From positions 55,106 to 119,105 of the forward strand of contig JAERTE010000141.1 in the NCBI GenBank assembly GCA_016845145.1: 64,000 bases of DNA. The letters run 5' to 3'. This DNA comes from Rhodospirillaceae bacterium (GTDB lineage Bacteria > Pseudomonadota > Alphaproteobacteria > Rhodospirillales > Casp-alpha2). The notes beneath the pieces were generated by a model. The model was not told the origin of the DNA. It saw only the letters and a list, made by a program, of their open reading frames with translations, and did not search any database. This document shows positions 18,625 through 27,629 of this stretch, piece by piece. Made by a program: the position numbers and the translations under genes. Positions within the stretch are counted from its first letter, which is position 1, and each line of letters starts with the position of its first letter.

Positions 18625-18929
18625 AGTGTAGTTCCTCTAACAGGCGTTTCGGTGTGACGTTCCACGATTTGTGGGGGGCGTCGTGGGTTTCACGCTTACA
18701 TTGTCTGGAGATAACTACGCTAATCGGCGTGCCGGTTAATTAGGTAACGCAAAACAAATGCAACACGTAGCGCGTATATGTATACGAAAATGGCGAAAAA
18801 TCAATGGCTAACGTCGATGATGGATGGACGCGGGCTTAGAGCGGATGTCGGCAAGAGAACCGATCACGGCTTGGATGGCCGTTTGGATTGGTATACATAA
18901 GCAGACTTTTTTCTCGTCGGAAACGCCGC
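18625..18929. promoter_or_regulatory. Divergent promoter and leader region (cspA / D-aminoacylase)
   Basis: This 305-bp gap separates two divergent genes and holds no gene. The part near cspA is likely its 5' leader. The middle is AT-rich (about 18730-18810, with a TATATGTATAC stretch), suiting a promoter. I could not fix -10 and -35 boxes with confidence. Confidence 0.4.
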
Positions 18930-20615
18930 ATGGACATCCTCATCAAAAAAGCTTTGCTATTTGACGGCACGGGAGCGGCGCCACGGCCCGGTTGCGACGT
19001 TTCGATTTTCGAAGGTCGGGTTCAATCCGTTGGAAAGAGCCTGGATTGCGGCAATGAGGCCGAGGTCATCGATGCCGGAGGGTTGGCCTTGATGCCGGGC
19101 ATCATTGACAGCCACACCCACTATGATGCCCAGGTGACTTGGGACCCGTCGCTTGACCCATCGCCCAGTCTCGGCGTGACCACCGTGATTATGGGCAATT
19201 GCGGATTTACGATTGCGCCTTGCCGAGCGGGCGACCGCGATCTGATCATGCGCAACCTGACCCAGGTGGAAGGCATGAGCCTGGACGCCCTGCGCGCCGG
19301 AATCGTTTGGGATTTCGAGAGCTTTCCCGACTACCTCAATGCCATTGAGCGCCAAGGCGTGATGCCCAACGTGGCGGCCTTCGTCGGCCATTCGGCAGTG
19401 CGTACTTATGTGATGAAGGAAGCTGCCGTCGAGCGCGCAGCGACGCCCGACGAATTAAGCGCCATGCGAGACATTGTCTCCGACGCCATGGCCGCGGGCG
19501 CTATTGGTTTCGCCACCTCAACCGCCCCCCAACACAATGGCGCCGGCGGTATCCCCATGCCGTCGCGCCTTGCCGACGATACGGAGTTGGAGGAAATGGT
19601 GCGTGCCATGGGAGCGGGCGGGCAGGGCGTGTTCATGTTGACCAAGGGTGACCGCACCGACGTGCCTTATCTGGAGGCATTGGCGGCAAAGTCAGGCCGG
19701 CCTTTCGTCATCGCGGCATTGCTGCACAATCCGACCAATCCAGACGGCACTTTCGCTGACCTACGGGCCATCGATAGCGCCCGCAGGCGTGGCCGTGAGC
19801 TATGGGGGCAGGTCAGTTGCTGTCCGTTGACCATGGATTTCACCATGCAGTCCGCCTATCCGCTGGAAAGCCTGAAAGCTTGGCAACCGGCGATGAAATT
19901 GTCGGGCTCGGCGCTGAAAGCACTTTACCGCGATGCGGATTTCCGCGCCGCCGTGCGGGCTGAATTGAAGACGCCAGCCGGCGTGCGGCTGTTCAACGGA
20001 GAATGGCATAAGATTGCCATCACGCAGGTTTCGGAAACCAAGAACGCCGAGGCAGAACACCGCACCGTCGCCGAACTGGCTGGCGAGGCCGGCGTGGACC
20101 CTCTGGATTGGATGCTGGATTTTGCCGTCGCGGAAAACCTGGAGACAGTGTTCACCGCGGTGCTGCTGAATTCCGACGAGGAGGCTGTCGGACGGATGAT
20201 CAACGATCCCAATGCCTCAGTGGCGTTGAGCGATGCCGGCGCGCACCTGACCTTTTTCTGCGATGCCGGTTTCGGGTTGCATCTGATGGGGCATTGGGCG
20301 CGGCAATTGCAGGTGCTCTCGCTGGAATGTGCGGTGCACGAACTGACGGGCAAGCCGGCGGATATTTACGGCATCGCGGACCGCGGCCGTATCGCGCCCG
20401 GGCAATGGGCGGATTTGCTGTTGTTCGATCCGAACACTGTCGATCGCGGCGCCAAGCGACGGCAGTTCGATCTGCCGGCCGGTGCGCCCAGGCTGGTGAC
20501 CGATGCAGTCGGTGTTGCAGGGGTGTGGATCAACGGCGAGCGCGTCGTGGACGGCAATGGAATCATTGACGCAACGGCGCGTCCGGGCCATGTGCTAAGG
20601 GAATTCGATGCATAA
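18930..20615 (+). CDS. N-acyl-D-amino-acid deacylase family amidohydrolase
   Basis: A 561-residue metal-dependent amidohydrolase of the D-aminoacylase group (deacylation of N-acyl-D-amino acids). Metal-binding text includes GIIDSHTHYDAQVTWDP (HxH near residue 67) and GNCGFTIAPC; a C-terminal LSDAGAHLTFFCDAG segment carries the catalytic Asp and His. The start at ATG 18930 gives a family-like N-terminus (MDILIKKALLFDGTGA); an upstream TTG at 18888 is possible but adds unrelated sequence. It heads an operon with a dehydrogenase and cobC. The real substrate is uncertain because the family is broad (D-aminoacylase, dihydroorotase-like enzymes). Confidence 0.82.
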   Translation: MDILIKKALLFDGTGAAPRPGCDVSIFEGRVQSVGKSLDCGNEAEVIDAGGLALMPGIIDSHTHYDAQVTWDPSLDPSPSLGVTTVIMGNCGFTIAPCRAGDRDLIMRNLTQVEGMSLDALRAGIVWDFESFPDYLNAIERQGVMPNVAAFVGHSAVRTYVMKEAAVERAATPDELSAMRDIVSDAMAAGAIGFATSTAPQHNGAGGIPMPSRLADDTELEEMVRAMGAGGQGVFMLTKGDRTDVPYLEALAAKSGRPFVIAALLHNPTNPDGTFADLRAIDSARRRGRELWGQVSCCPLTMDFTMQSAYPLESLKAWQPAMKLSGSALKALYRDADFRAAVRAELKTPAGVRLFNGEWHKIAITQVSETKNAEAEHRTVAELAGEAGVDPLDWMLDFAVAENLETVFTAVLLNSDEEAVGRMINDPNASVALSDAGAHLTFFCDAGFGLHLMGHWARQLQVLSLECAVHELTGKPADIYGIADRGRIAPGQWADLLLFDPNTVDRGAKRRQFDLPAGAPRLVTDAVGVAGVWINGERVVDGNGIIDATARPGHVLREFDA

Positions 20616-20627
20616 GGAAGCTAATTA

Positions 20628-21515
20628 ATGGATGCCAAAACAATTGCCGTTGTCGCCACCGGAGACATGGGCCACGCCGTCGGCCAGGCGCTGATCGAGC
20701 ACGGCCACCGCGTTGTCACCTGTCTGGCCGGACGTAGTGAACATTCTCGAAACCTGGCGGCGCGCGCGGGGATCGAAGATCTCACAAGCCTTGAACAGGT
20801 AGCGGCGGAGGCCGACATTTTTTTCTCAATTTTGCCGCCGGCGGCAGCCACCAGCTTGGCCGCCGATATGGCTGCGGCCATGCAGGCTGCCGGACGTACG
20901 CCTGTTTACGTGGACTGCAATGCCATTGCGCCGGAAACGGCGGCGGAGGTCGGGCGCATCATTCAAGACGCCGGCGCGCCGTTCATTGATGCCGGTATCA
21001 TCGGTCTGGCGCCGGGCAAGGCGACGCCGAGATTCTACGTCTCGGGCGATGATACAGGCCCGATGGAGGCGTTGGACGGTTGCGGCTTCAAGGTTGTGCC
21101 CGTAGCGGGCGGCGGCTGCCAGGGCTCGGCCATCAAGATGTGCTACGCGGCGTTGACGAAAGGTACATGGACGCTGCACACCGCGATCTTGCTCGCCGCC
21201 CATCAAATGGGGGTGATGGACCCATTGATGGAAGAATATGCACACAGTCAATCCGGCGATCTCAGCCGCATGGAAGCACGCGTACCGTTCATTCCCGCCG
21301 ACTCAGGGCGTTGGGTCGGCGAGATGGAGGAAATCGCCAAAAGCTTCAAGGATGCCGGCGTACCAGACGGGTTCTATCAGGGCGCGGCCGCGGTTTTTCG
21401 CATTCTAGCCCGCACGCCCTTTGCCCAAGAGACCCGCGAAGACATGGACCATTCACGCACATTGGCCGAGGCTATTCCCGTCTATGCCGCGCATCTGGAT
21501 GATAGCGAGGCATGA
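20628..21515 (+). CDS. NAD(P)-dependent oxidoreductase, hydroxyisobutyrate/6-phosphogluconate dehydrogenase-like with DUF1932
   Basis: A 295-residue protein. An N-terminal Rossmann fold (TIAVVATGDMGHAVGQALIEHGHRV, where the usual GxGxMG is altered to ATGDMG) is followed by a helical DUF1932-type C-terminal domain. SAIKMCYAALTKG contains the lysine equivalent to the family catalytic Lys. The start follows GGAAG, 12 bp after the amidohydrolase gene, and its end overlaps the cobC start (ATGA). The substrate is unknown; the operon suggests a hydroxy or amino acid derivative. Confidence 0.78.
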   Translation: MDAKTIAVVATGDMGHAVGQALIEHGHRVVTCLAGRSEHSRNLAARAGIEDLTSLEQVAAEADIFFSILPPAAATSLAADMAAAMQAAGRTPVYVDCNAIAPETAAEVGRIIQDAGAPFIDAGIIGLAPGKATPRFYVSGDDTGPMEALDGCGFKVVPVAGGGCQGSAIKMCYAALTKGTWTLHTAILLAAHQMGVMDPLMEEYAHSQSGDLSRMEARVPFIPADSGRWVGEMEEIAKSFKDAGVPDGFYQGAAAVFRILARTPFAQETREDMDHSRTLAEAIPVYAAHLDDSEA

Positions 21516-22498
21516 CCGACGCGCCGATGCACGGAGGTAACCTGGCGACGGCTTCGGCGCTGTACGGGACCCCCTCCGACGGCTGGCTCGATCTTTCCAC
21601 CGGCATCAACCCGAGCCCCTATCCGTTTCAGGCCCCGCCAGTGGACGCCTTTGCGCGCCTGCCCGACACGGCCCGGGAGCAGGCCTTGATCACCGCCGCC
21701 CGAGACTTTTATGGCTCAGGAGCCGGGTGCGAGATCGTACTTGGCGCCGGCAGCCAGGCGTTTATTCAAACGCTGCCGAAATTGCGTCCTGCGGGAAAAG
21801 CCGCAGTGCTGTCGCCGACCTATGCCGAACATGCCCACGCCTGGCGGGCAGCCGGGCACGAGGTGCATGAGCTGTCGGCTGAAGCCGACATCGGCGAGTT
21901 TGATGTCGTCGTCGCCGTCAATCCCAACAATCCCGATGGCCGATTGCTGTCCGCACAACGGTTAAAGGAAATGCACCGAACACTGTCCGCACGTGGTGGT
22001 TGGTTGATTGTCGACGAGGCCTTTGCCGATCCCGAGCCCGATAGGAGCATCGCTGCCGACGCCGGAATCCCGGGGCTTATCGTGTTGCGGTCGTTCGGCA
22101 AGTTTTTCGGGCTCGCCGGACTGCGCTTGGGGTTTGCGCTGTGTGATGACGTACTTGCGATGGCACTTCGGTCCGTGTTGGGGCCGTGGTCCGTGTCCGG
22201 CCCCGCCTTGCATATTGGGCATCAAGCCTTGGCCGACGTGGCGTGGCAGGCCCAGACCCGCCAGCAGTTATCCGAAGCAAGTTCGCGTATCATCAGGGTG
22301 CTGGAGAATGCTGGATTGCGGGTGATCGGTGGAACCAACTTGTTTCGGTTGGTGGAAACCGACGGCGCGGCATCGCACGTGAAATTGGCTCGCGCCGGCA
22401 TATGGACGCGTGCGTTCGATTTCTCTCCGAACATCATGCGGGTCGGACTCCCGGGCGTTGAGGCGGATTGGAAGCGTTTGGTTAACGCTGTCCTATGA
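21512..22498 (+). CDS. cobC: Threonine-phosphate decarboxylase, cobalamin biosynthesis
   Basis: A 328-residue fold-type I PLP enzyme of the histidinol-phosphate aminotransferase-like family, best matching CobC (CobD in Salmonella naming), which makes (R)-1-aminopropan-2-ol phosphate for the cobalamin nucleotide loop. Diagnostic text: MHGGNLATASALYG and DLSTGINPSPYPF at the N-terminus, NPNNPDGR, VDEAFADPEP, and the PLP lysine in RSFGKFFGLAGLRLGFA. Other cobalamin genes, such as the usual cobD/cbiB neighbour, are absent here. It overlaps the preceding dehydrogenase gene by 4 bases and the convergent Cys-rich gene by 6. Confidence 0.83.
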   Translation: MTDAPMHGGNLATASALYGTPSDGWLDLSTGINPSPYPFQAPPVDAFARLPDTAREQALITAARDFYGSGAGCEIVLGAGSQAFIQTLPKLRPAGKAAVLSPTYAEHAHAWRAAGHEVHELSAEADIGEFDVVVAVNPNNPDGRLLSAQRLKEMHRTLSARGGWLIVDEAFADPEPDRSIAADAGIPGLIVLRSFGKFFGLAGLRLGFALCDDVLAMALRSVLGPWSVSGPALHIGHQALADVAWQAQTRQQLSEASSRIIRVLENAGLRVIGGTNLFRLVETDGAASHVKLARAGIWTRAFDFSPNIMRVGLPGVEADWKRLVNAVL

Positions 22499-22843
22499 GC
22501 AACTCATCAGTGCCTGCTTACAGGCGCTGTTGCAGGCCCTGTCTTTCTTTGCACAGCGTTTCTTGCAGCTCTTGTATGTGCCCATGCAGTCTTTTTGCTT
22601 TCGCGGTTTCGATGAAATATTGGCGCAACGTGATTTACAGGTGGCCTTCTCTGATTTGCCTTCGGAACGGATGCATTGCTCCATGCACTGCATGATATTG
22701 CCGCTTTGCGCTAACTCTGGAGTGGATTGTGGCGCCATTTCCAGTCCCGGGGACCCAGCCATGGTGGGATGACTTCCTCCGCTGACGACAAGCATGAGCA
22801 GGCTGGTGATACACGCGATTACGTGCAGACGACGAATTGACAT
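22493..22843 (-). CDS. Secreted cysteine-rich small protein with CX3C repeats
   Basis: A 116-residue protein with a signal peptide (RRLHVIACITSLLMLVVSGG, cleavage probably near PTMAG). The mature part carries ten cysteines, eight of them as CX3C pairs (CMEQC, CKSRC, CKKRC, CNSAC), in a Lys/Arg-rich background. Spaced CX3C pairs on helices usually form disulfide-linked helical hairpins; metal binding is the alternative. GGGGAG lies before the ATG at 22843. I do not recognise the family. Confidence 0.65.
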   Translation of the reverse strand: MSIRRLHVIACITSLLMLVVSGGSHPTMAGSPGLEMAPQSTPELAQSGNIMQCMEQCIRSEGKSEKATCKSRCANISSKPRKQKDCMGTYKSCKKRCAKKDRACNSACKQALMSCS

Positions 22844-23003
22844 GGGTTGTCTCCCCTTTTGGCACTCTCTAACGAGGGAAGAAGATATCATACCTTTGCC
22901 CGTTCCTGTAGAGACCGCCTGCGCGTTCGATATGAAATTTTAACTCGGATATGATATTGAGTTACGCTTCGTGCCGAACCCGGAAAACCAGATAGACCAG
23001 GAT

Positions 23004-24353
23004 ATGAGAGACGTTTCCAAGCTCCGCGTGACCCCAATTGCCGTCAGCTCTCTGATTATGCTGAGTTCCAACGCGCTGGCCGAAGGCGTCAAGGTGGAAA
23101 TAACGGCCAAGGATTGCCAACGGGTGGTTCGCCATCAGCCGAGCGCCGGCGTCGCCTACAATCCAGGCACAGGAAGCAAAGGCCGCAAATTCGCGCCTGC
23201 GGACTTGGGCGGTGGTTTCAAGATCGATCTGCCGGAGGTGTTCGAGTTCAACATCACGCGCGACGTGAACTACTATCTTGGCAAACCGGAAAAAGACGCC
23301 GAAGCCGCCCAGGTCGCAGCCAACGCCGCTGAGCAGGCACAAGCAGCAGCCGATGAGGCCGAAACCGTGGCCAGTGCGGCGGAAAGTTTGGCGACACAGT
23401 CGCAGGCACTGGTCGCTATTGAAGATGCAACAGCGGCAGTGGCGGCGCTGAGCGATGAACGCGACGCTGCGCTTGCATCATATAACTCCAATACGAACAA
23501 CTCGTCGAACAAAGCCAAATATGAAGCGGCGGATGCCGCCCTGACTTCGGCCACGAACACGCTTGCCAGTGCGACGACAGCCTATTCGGCAGGCAGTTAC
23601 GATACCGCAACCACGACGGCGAATTCAGCCGTATCGACGGTCACCGACGCTGGCGTAAGCGTATCGGTTAGCAGCTCAACATCGACGTCGGCATCGAGCA
23701 GCGCGTCGACGGCTGCATCCAATGCACGCACGGCAGCCGATAGCGCTGACTCCTCGGTCAGTTCGGCGACCAAGGCAAGCGAATCCGCCAGCGCGTCCGC
23801 CAATGCCCAGACGGTAGCTGCGGAAACCGCCGTCATTGCCGCCGATGAGGCCGCGCAAGGTGCACAGACCCTGTATGACGCTGCGGTTGCCGCCTATAAG
23901 GCCGACCCCGGAGATGCAACCAAACGCGCTGCGGTCGATACTGCGTCAACGGCGGTATCATCAGCGTCCTCGGCGCTGAGCGCCGCGCAAAGCGCCGCAG
24001 CATCCGGCGACGCCACGACGGCGCTGGCACAGGCGGAGGCGGCTGTTTCCGCCGCGAGCGATGCGGGGTACGCCGAGGATGCGGATGTCACCGCGCTACG
24101 TTCGACGGCGTCCACTTTGGTGTCTAGCGCTTCGACGACCAGTGCCTCGGCAACCCAGGCGGCGAGCGCGGACGCGGCGGCCCAGGCGGCTTACAAGGAT
24201 GCCGCGTCGATCCCCAATATGCAGCTTAATATTGGAACCGTGCGCTTCAACATGAAGACGGGAGAGCTGTTTTTCAACGGCAAGCCAATGAACGACGCGC
24301 AGTCCGAAGAAATTGCTGCGAGATGCGTGGAATTACTTGGCAAGCGGCGGTAA
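23004..24353 (+). CDS. Exported protein with a long Ala/Ser/Thr-rich insert between two conserved ends
   Basis: A 449-residue protein. Signal peptide: MRDVSKLRVTPIAVSSLIML ... ALA. Residues about 28-95 form a globular piece (VKVEITAKDCQRVVRHQPSA, FAPADLGGGFKIDLPEV). About 305 residues (97-401, bases about 23292-24207) then consist almost entirely of Ala, Ser, Thr, Asp and Glu, probably a long helix or coiled coil. The last 48 residues (MQLNIGTVRFNMKTGELFFN ...) look globular again. I believe the two ends together resemble a small Rhodospirillales protein that normally lacks the insert; this is recollection, not proof. A GTG at 22971 is an alternative start, but the ATG at 23004 gives a better signal peptide. 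Confidence 0.62.
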   Translation: MRDVSKLRVTPIAVSSLIMLSSNALAEGVKVEITAKDCQRVVRHQPSAGVAYNPGTGSKGRKFAPADLGGGFKIDLPEVFEFNITRDVNYYLGKPEKDAEAAQVAANAAEQAQAAADEAETVASAAESLATQSQALVAIEDATAAVAALSDERDAALASYNSNTNNSSNKAKYEAADAALTSATNTLASATTAYSAGSYDTATTTANSAVSTVTDAGVSVSVSSSTSTSASSSASTAASNARTAADSADSSVSSATKASESASASANAQTVAAETAVIAADEAAQGAQTLYDAAVAAYKADPGDATKRAAVDTASTAVSSASSALSAAQSAAASGDATTALAQAEAAVSAASDAGYAEDADVTALRSTASTLVSSASTTSASATQAASADAAAQAAYKDAASIPNMQLNIGTVRFNMKTGELFFNGKPMNDAQSEEIAARCVELLGKRR

Positions 24354-24389
24354 CACACGACAAATTGCTGCCGGATGCCCTCGTCACCC

Positions 24390-25289
24390 TTAATCCTTCT
24401 TGTGAATAGATCGATGCGGTGCGAAATCGAGAATGCTTTTGCCGTCCAGGATGACGGCGTTGCCAGCTTTCTTCTTTCGTCCAGTTTGGAAAGAGATCGG
24501 CAACTCGATGGCGGCCAATGTGCCGACACCTTGCTCCGAGGCCAGCAAAAGATCGCCTTTGATTTCCTGCGCCAGACGCGACGCAACTGCCAAGCCCATG
24601 CCGGTACCCTTGTCGCCGTGCGGTGATTGACCAGGCGGCTGTACTTTGCGCACCGGTTCCAGGGCCGCGCGTAGTGTTTCCGGTGCCATGCCTTGCCCAT
24701 TGTCTGCGACAACGAAGATCATGGCGCCGCTTTCGGCATCGGTCTCTGCCTGGACGGCGACACTACCGCCCGACGGCGTGAACTTGATGGCGTTGGAAAC
24801 CAGGTTAATAAGGATTTGATTGAGGCGTCTCGGATCGGTGTTGAGGATCGGGAAATCCTTCTGAATCTCTGCGGACAGGGTAATGCCTCGTTCTTCCGCC
24901 ATGCCGCTGAACAGTTTGATGACGCCGTCAATGACGCGGCTGACATCAACATCGGCGAGGTCATCCTCCGAGACGGCGGAATCGGCTCCGGACGACAAAA
25001 TTCCTTCGCACACGCTCTGCAGATGCATGGCCGCGCGGTAGACGATTTTTGCATAATCCTGGTATTGAGAATTTCCTGCCGGTCCGAGCAGCTCTTCGGC
25101 CATGATATGGGTGTATCCGATCATGGCGTTGAGCGGCGTATTGATTTCGTGCGCCAGTTCGCCCAGGCGTTGACGCTCTTGCGCGACGACTTTCTGTTCG
25201 TTGCCGAGCGCGCGTTCAAGTGCGGCTTCTGCGTTCTTCAATGCAGCGCGCGCTTGTTCAACCGTTTGTGGTTCTTTCGGTTCGGCCAC
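24390..25289 (-). CDS. Cytoplasmic sensor histidine kinase
   Basis: About 299 residues. A helical N-terminus (AALKNAEAALERALGNEQKV) leads into HisKA with the phosphoacceptor in LGELAHEINTPLNAMIGY and HATPase_c with N box NLVSNAIKFTPSGG, G1 VADNGQGM and G2 GTGMGLAVASRLA. No transmembrane or PAS domain is seen, so it may need a partner sensor. I prefer the GTG with first base 25289, because AGGGGGCAGA precedes it; an ATG at 25397 would add 36 residues with no ribosome-binding site. No response regulator adjoins it. It is divergent from the glutathione transferase gene. Confidence 0.8.
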   Translation of the reverse strand: MAEPKEPQTVEQARAALKNAEAALERALGNEQKVVAQERQRLGELAHEINTPLNAMIGYTHIMAEELLGPAGNSQYQDYAKIVYRAAMHLQSVCEGILSSGADSAVSEDDLADVDVSRVIDGVIKLFSGMAEERGITLSAEIQKDFPILNTDPRRLNQILINLVSNAIKFTPSGGSVAVQAETDAESGAMIFVVADNGQGMAPETLRAALEPVRKVQPPGQSPHGDKGTGMGLAVASRLAQEIKGDLLLASEQGVGTLAAIELPISFQTGRKKKAGNAVILDGKSILDFAPHRSIHKKD

Positions 25290-25430
25290 TCTGCCCCCTA
25301 AATTCGCATGGTGCCGCTTTCTGGCATTATCGTCTGTGATGTTTCGCAACGCAACCGATTGCACAGGCTTGATGAAGCCGTATAGTGGTTTCAACATTTT
25401 TCATGAAGCGCAGAAATTTAGGAGAAAACG

Positions 25431-26060
25431 GTGATTGATCTATATACCTGGGGCACGCCGAACGGTCGCAAGGCCTCGATAATGCTGGAAGAACTCGGCC
25501 TTGAGTACAACGTCCATGAGATTCATATAGGCAAGGGCGAGCAGCATCATCCGGACTTTCTCGCCATTAGCCCGAATAATAAAATTCCCGCTATCGTCGA
25601 TAGCGACGGCCCCGGCGGCGAACCTATTTCCGTTTTTGAATCAGGCGCCATCTTGATCTATCTGGCAGAGAAAACCGGCAGCGAACTGTTGCCTACAGAT
25701 CCGCGCGCGCGCGCCGCAACCATGCAGTGGCTGATGTTTCAGATGGGCGGTGTCGGGCCGATGTTCGGCCAAGCCCACCATTTCCTGCGCAACCCCAAAG
25801 AGGTCGTTCCCTACGGCCAGAAGCGCTACCGCGACGAGACCGGACGGTTGTATGCGGTGATGGACGATCATTTTGAGAACTCCCGTTATCTCGCTGGCGA
25901 CAATTACTCGATTGCCGACGTCGCCACCTACCCATGGGTATCCAGGTTTGAGTGGCATCAGGTCGATTTGAACGAATACGAACACGTCAAACGCTGGTTC
26001 GACGAGGTCGGTGCCAGACCCGCCGTGCAGAAAGGTATGGCGGTTCCGTATCTGAACTAA
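25431..26060 (+). CDS. Glutathione S-transferase, YfcG/Ure2p-like
   Basis: A 209-residue enzyme. The thioredoxin-like N-domain starts IDLYTWGTPNGRKASIMLEE, the TPNG motif typical of the disulfide-bond oxidoreductase type YfcG, in which Asn and Thr replace the usual Tyr/Ser/Cys. FESGAILIYLAEK binds the gamma-glutamyl group, and the helical C-domain includes LAGDNYSIADVATYPWV. GTG start at 25431 preceded by GGAG. It is followed after 21 bp by the YbaK-family gene, probably co-transcribed. Confidence 0.88.
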   Translation: MIDLYTWGTPNGRKASIMLEELGLEYNVHEIHIGKGEQHHPDFLAISPNNKIPAIVDSDGPGGEPISVFESGAILIYLAEKTGSELLPTDPRARAATMQWLMFQMGGVGPMFGQAHHFLRNPKEVVPYGQKRYRDETGRLYAVMDDHFENSRYLAGDNYSIADVATYPWVSRFEWHQVDLNEYEHVKRWFDEVGARPAVQKGMAVPYLN

Positions 26061-26081
26061 CGCAGGGAGGAGCGATCCGTC

Positions 26082-26648
26082 ATGAGCTTGCTGGAACGCG
26101 CCGCCGTCAAAAAAGTCCGTCAGGCTCTGGTGGACGCCGGCCAGGAAGACAGTGTCGTCGAGTTGGCTGAGACGGCACGCAGTGCGGAGGATGCTGCGGC
26201 GTCCATCGGGTGCGAATTGGGAGCCATAGTTAAAAGCTTGGTGTTCACTATCGAGCGGCGTTTTGTCATGGTGCTGGTGGCAGGTGATCACCGTTGTATT
26301 GAAGATAATTTGCCAGCGGCGTTGAACATGCAGGGCGCTGTAAAGCGCCCGCAGGCCTCGGAAGTGAAGGGCATCACAGGGTTTACCATCGGTGGTGTCG
26401 CGCCGATCGGCCTGTCGCATCCGCTGCCGATGGTTATCGACCGTTCGTTGAAACGCTTTGAGACCGTCTACGCAGCTGCGGGTCATCCGCATTGCGTATA
26501 CGCCACCACGGCTGCAAGCCTCAGTCGCATGACCGATGGGATCATTTCCGCTTCCATCGCAGAGCCCTTGAACCCGGGCGACGCGGTGACAGTCGAATTG
26601 AAGAAAAGCCGCTCGTTCTCATCGGGACGCGAGAAGCGCCAAGAGTAA
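26082..26648 (+). CDS. YbaK/EbsC-family aminoacyl-tRNA deacylase
   Basis: A 188-residue YbaK-type protein. This family hydrolyses mischarged tRNAs, the best-known case being Cys-tRNA(Pro). Visible text: SIGCELGAIVKSLVFTIERR with the conserved Lys, VLVAGDHRCIEDNLPAAL, and ASEVKGITGFTIGGVAPIGL with the family GxxxGGVxPxG loop. The C-terminal tail is longer than in many members. GGGAGGAG precedes the ATG. Confidence 0.85.
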   Translation: MSLLERAAVKKVRQALVDAGQEDSVVELAETARSAEDAAASIGCELGAIVKSLVFTIERRFVMVLVAGDHRCIEDNLPAALNMQGAVKRPQASEVKGITGFTIGGVAPIGLSHPLPMVIDRSLKRFETVYAAAGHPHCVYATTAASLSRMTDGIISASIAEPLNPGDAVTVELKKSRSFSSGREKRQE

Positions 26649-26664
26649 TCCACACCAAGAATAA

Positions 26665-26691
26665 ACGGCGCTGGGGAGAGACCGGCGCCGT
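26665..26691. terminator. Possible shared terminator hairpin
   Basis: ACGGCGC (26665-26671) pairs perfectly with GCGCCGT (26685-26691) between two convergent genes. There is no T run on either side, so it could be an inefficient bidirectional terminator or simply a hairpin. Confidence 0.35.
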
Positions 26692-26717
26692 CTACACATG
26701 CTAGCTGTTTCGGAGGG

Positions 26718-27521
26718 TCAGGTCAGGCCGAGTTTCATGCACGTCCCGCCTGCAATGGCGCCGCCGTCAGCCGGCAAGATCGCACCGTTCACCCACACCG
26801 CATCCGGCGACAGCAAAAACAGCGAAGCCTTGGCAACGTTTTCCGGTGTGGCCGCGCCGAAAGCTTCCATGCGGGCTGCGGCTTCGGTGCCGAAGCTGTT
26901 GAGGAAGTCGCCGACGATGGGCGTGTCCACGGCTGCGGGTGTGACCGCATTTACCCGAATGCCGCGGGCTTTCCATTTGTTGGCGACCAACATGGTCCAG
27001 ACCGAAAGGCACTGCTTGGAGAACGGATAAGCGGAGTTGTTGTCCAGGCCGTCCGGCTGGATGCCGTGTTCTGATACGAAGTCATCGACGCCATCGAGAC
27101 TATCGACGGCGAACATGGCTTGAATTGTCGGAATGTTTGTCGGCCAGCCCGCACCGGAGCCGGAAGACATGTTCACGATTCCTGCCCCGTCGGCCAACTT
27201 GTCAATCGCGGCTTCGGTGAAGTAACGCAGACCGAAGAAGTTGATTTTCAGCACGTCAGCGGGGCCGAAGCGTGGTGATGGTGCGACACCGGCAATGTTC
27301 AAAAGACCGTCCAGGCTGCCCGGCAGCGCTGCGACGGCGGCATCGATGGATGCTATGTCCGACTGATTGTATTGGATGAACTGATCAACGGCGCCGGTAG
27401 TGGGCTCGTTGATGTCGAGTCCGACAACACGGCCGCCTCGTTCCTTGATCATCGCCGCCGACGCGGCCCCAATACCCGAAGCCGCCCCAGTGACGGCAAT
27501 TGTTTTCCCCTCGAATGACAT
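26718..27521 (-). CDS. SDR-family dehydrogenase, coniferyl-alcohol/hydroxysteroid dehydrogenase-like
   Basis: A 267-residue short-chain dehydrogenase. The cofactor motif TGAASGIG sits near residue 11, LNIAGVA replaces the usual NAG, and the catalytic YPFSK (YxxxK) is intact. A long loop between strand 4 and the active site (PTIQAMFAVDSLDGVDDFV) is like that of 3-alpha-hydroxysteroid and coniferyl-alcohol dehydrogenases. The ATG at 27521 follows AAGGAGGAG. It is divergent from an IclR-family regulator, with a perfect palindrome in the shared promoter, so it is probably that regulator's target. Confidence 0.82.
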   Translation of the reverse strand: MSFEGKTIAVTGAASGIGAASAAMIKERGGRVVGLDINEPTTGAVDQFIQYNQSDIASIDAAVAALPGSLDGLLNIAGVAPSPRFGPADVLKINFFGLRYFTEAAIDKLADGAGIVNMSSGSGAGWPTNIPTIQAMFAVDSLDGVDDFVSEHGIQPDGLDNNSAYPFSKQCLSVWTMLVANKWKARGIRVNAVTPAAVDTPIVGDFLNSFGTEAAARMEAFGAATPENVAKASLFLLSPDAVWVNGAILPADGGAIAGGTCMKLGLT

Positions 27522-27602
27522 CAAAAACTCCTCCTTGGATACCATGGTGGCTTTCCCCCAAAAATCTGGCCGAAAAGCAGGATGAGTATTTATAGATCAA
27601 TT

Positions 27603-27629
27603 AATGGACCAAGGTTCATTCAATGAACC
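27603..27629. promoter_or_regulatory. Palindromic operator candidate for the IclR regulator
   Basis: GGTTCATTCAATGAACC (27613-27629) is a perfect 17-bp palindrome with a single central base. AATGGACC at 27603-27610 precedes it, and the inverse, GGTCCATT, recurs at 27724-27731 near the IclR start. Palindromes of this size between an IclR gene and its divergent neighbour are typical operator positions. It is inferred from sequence only. Confidence 0.6.
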
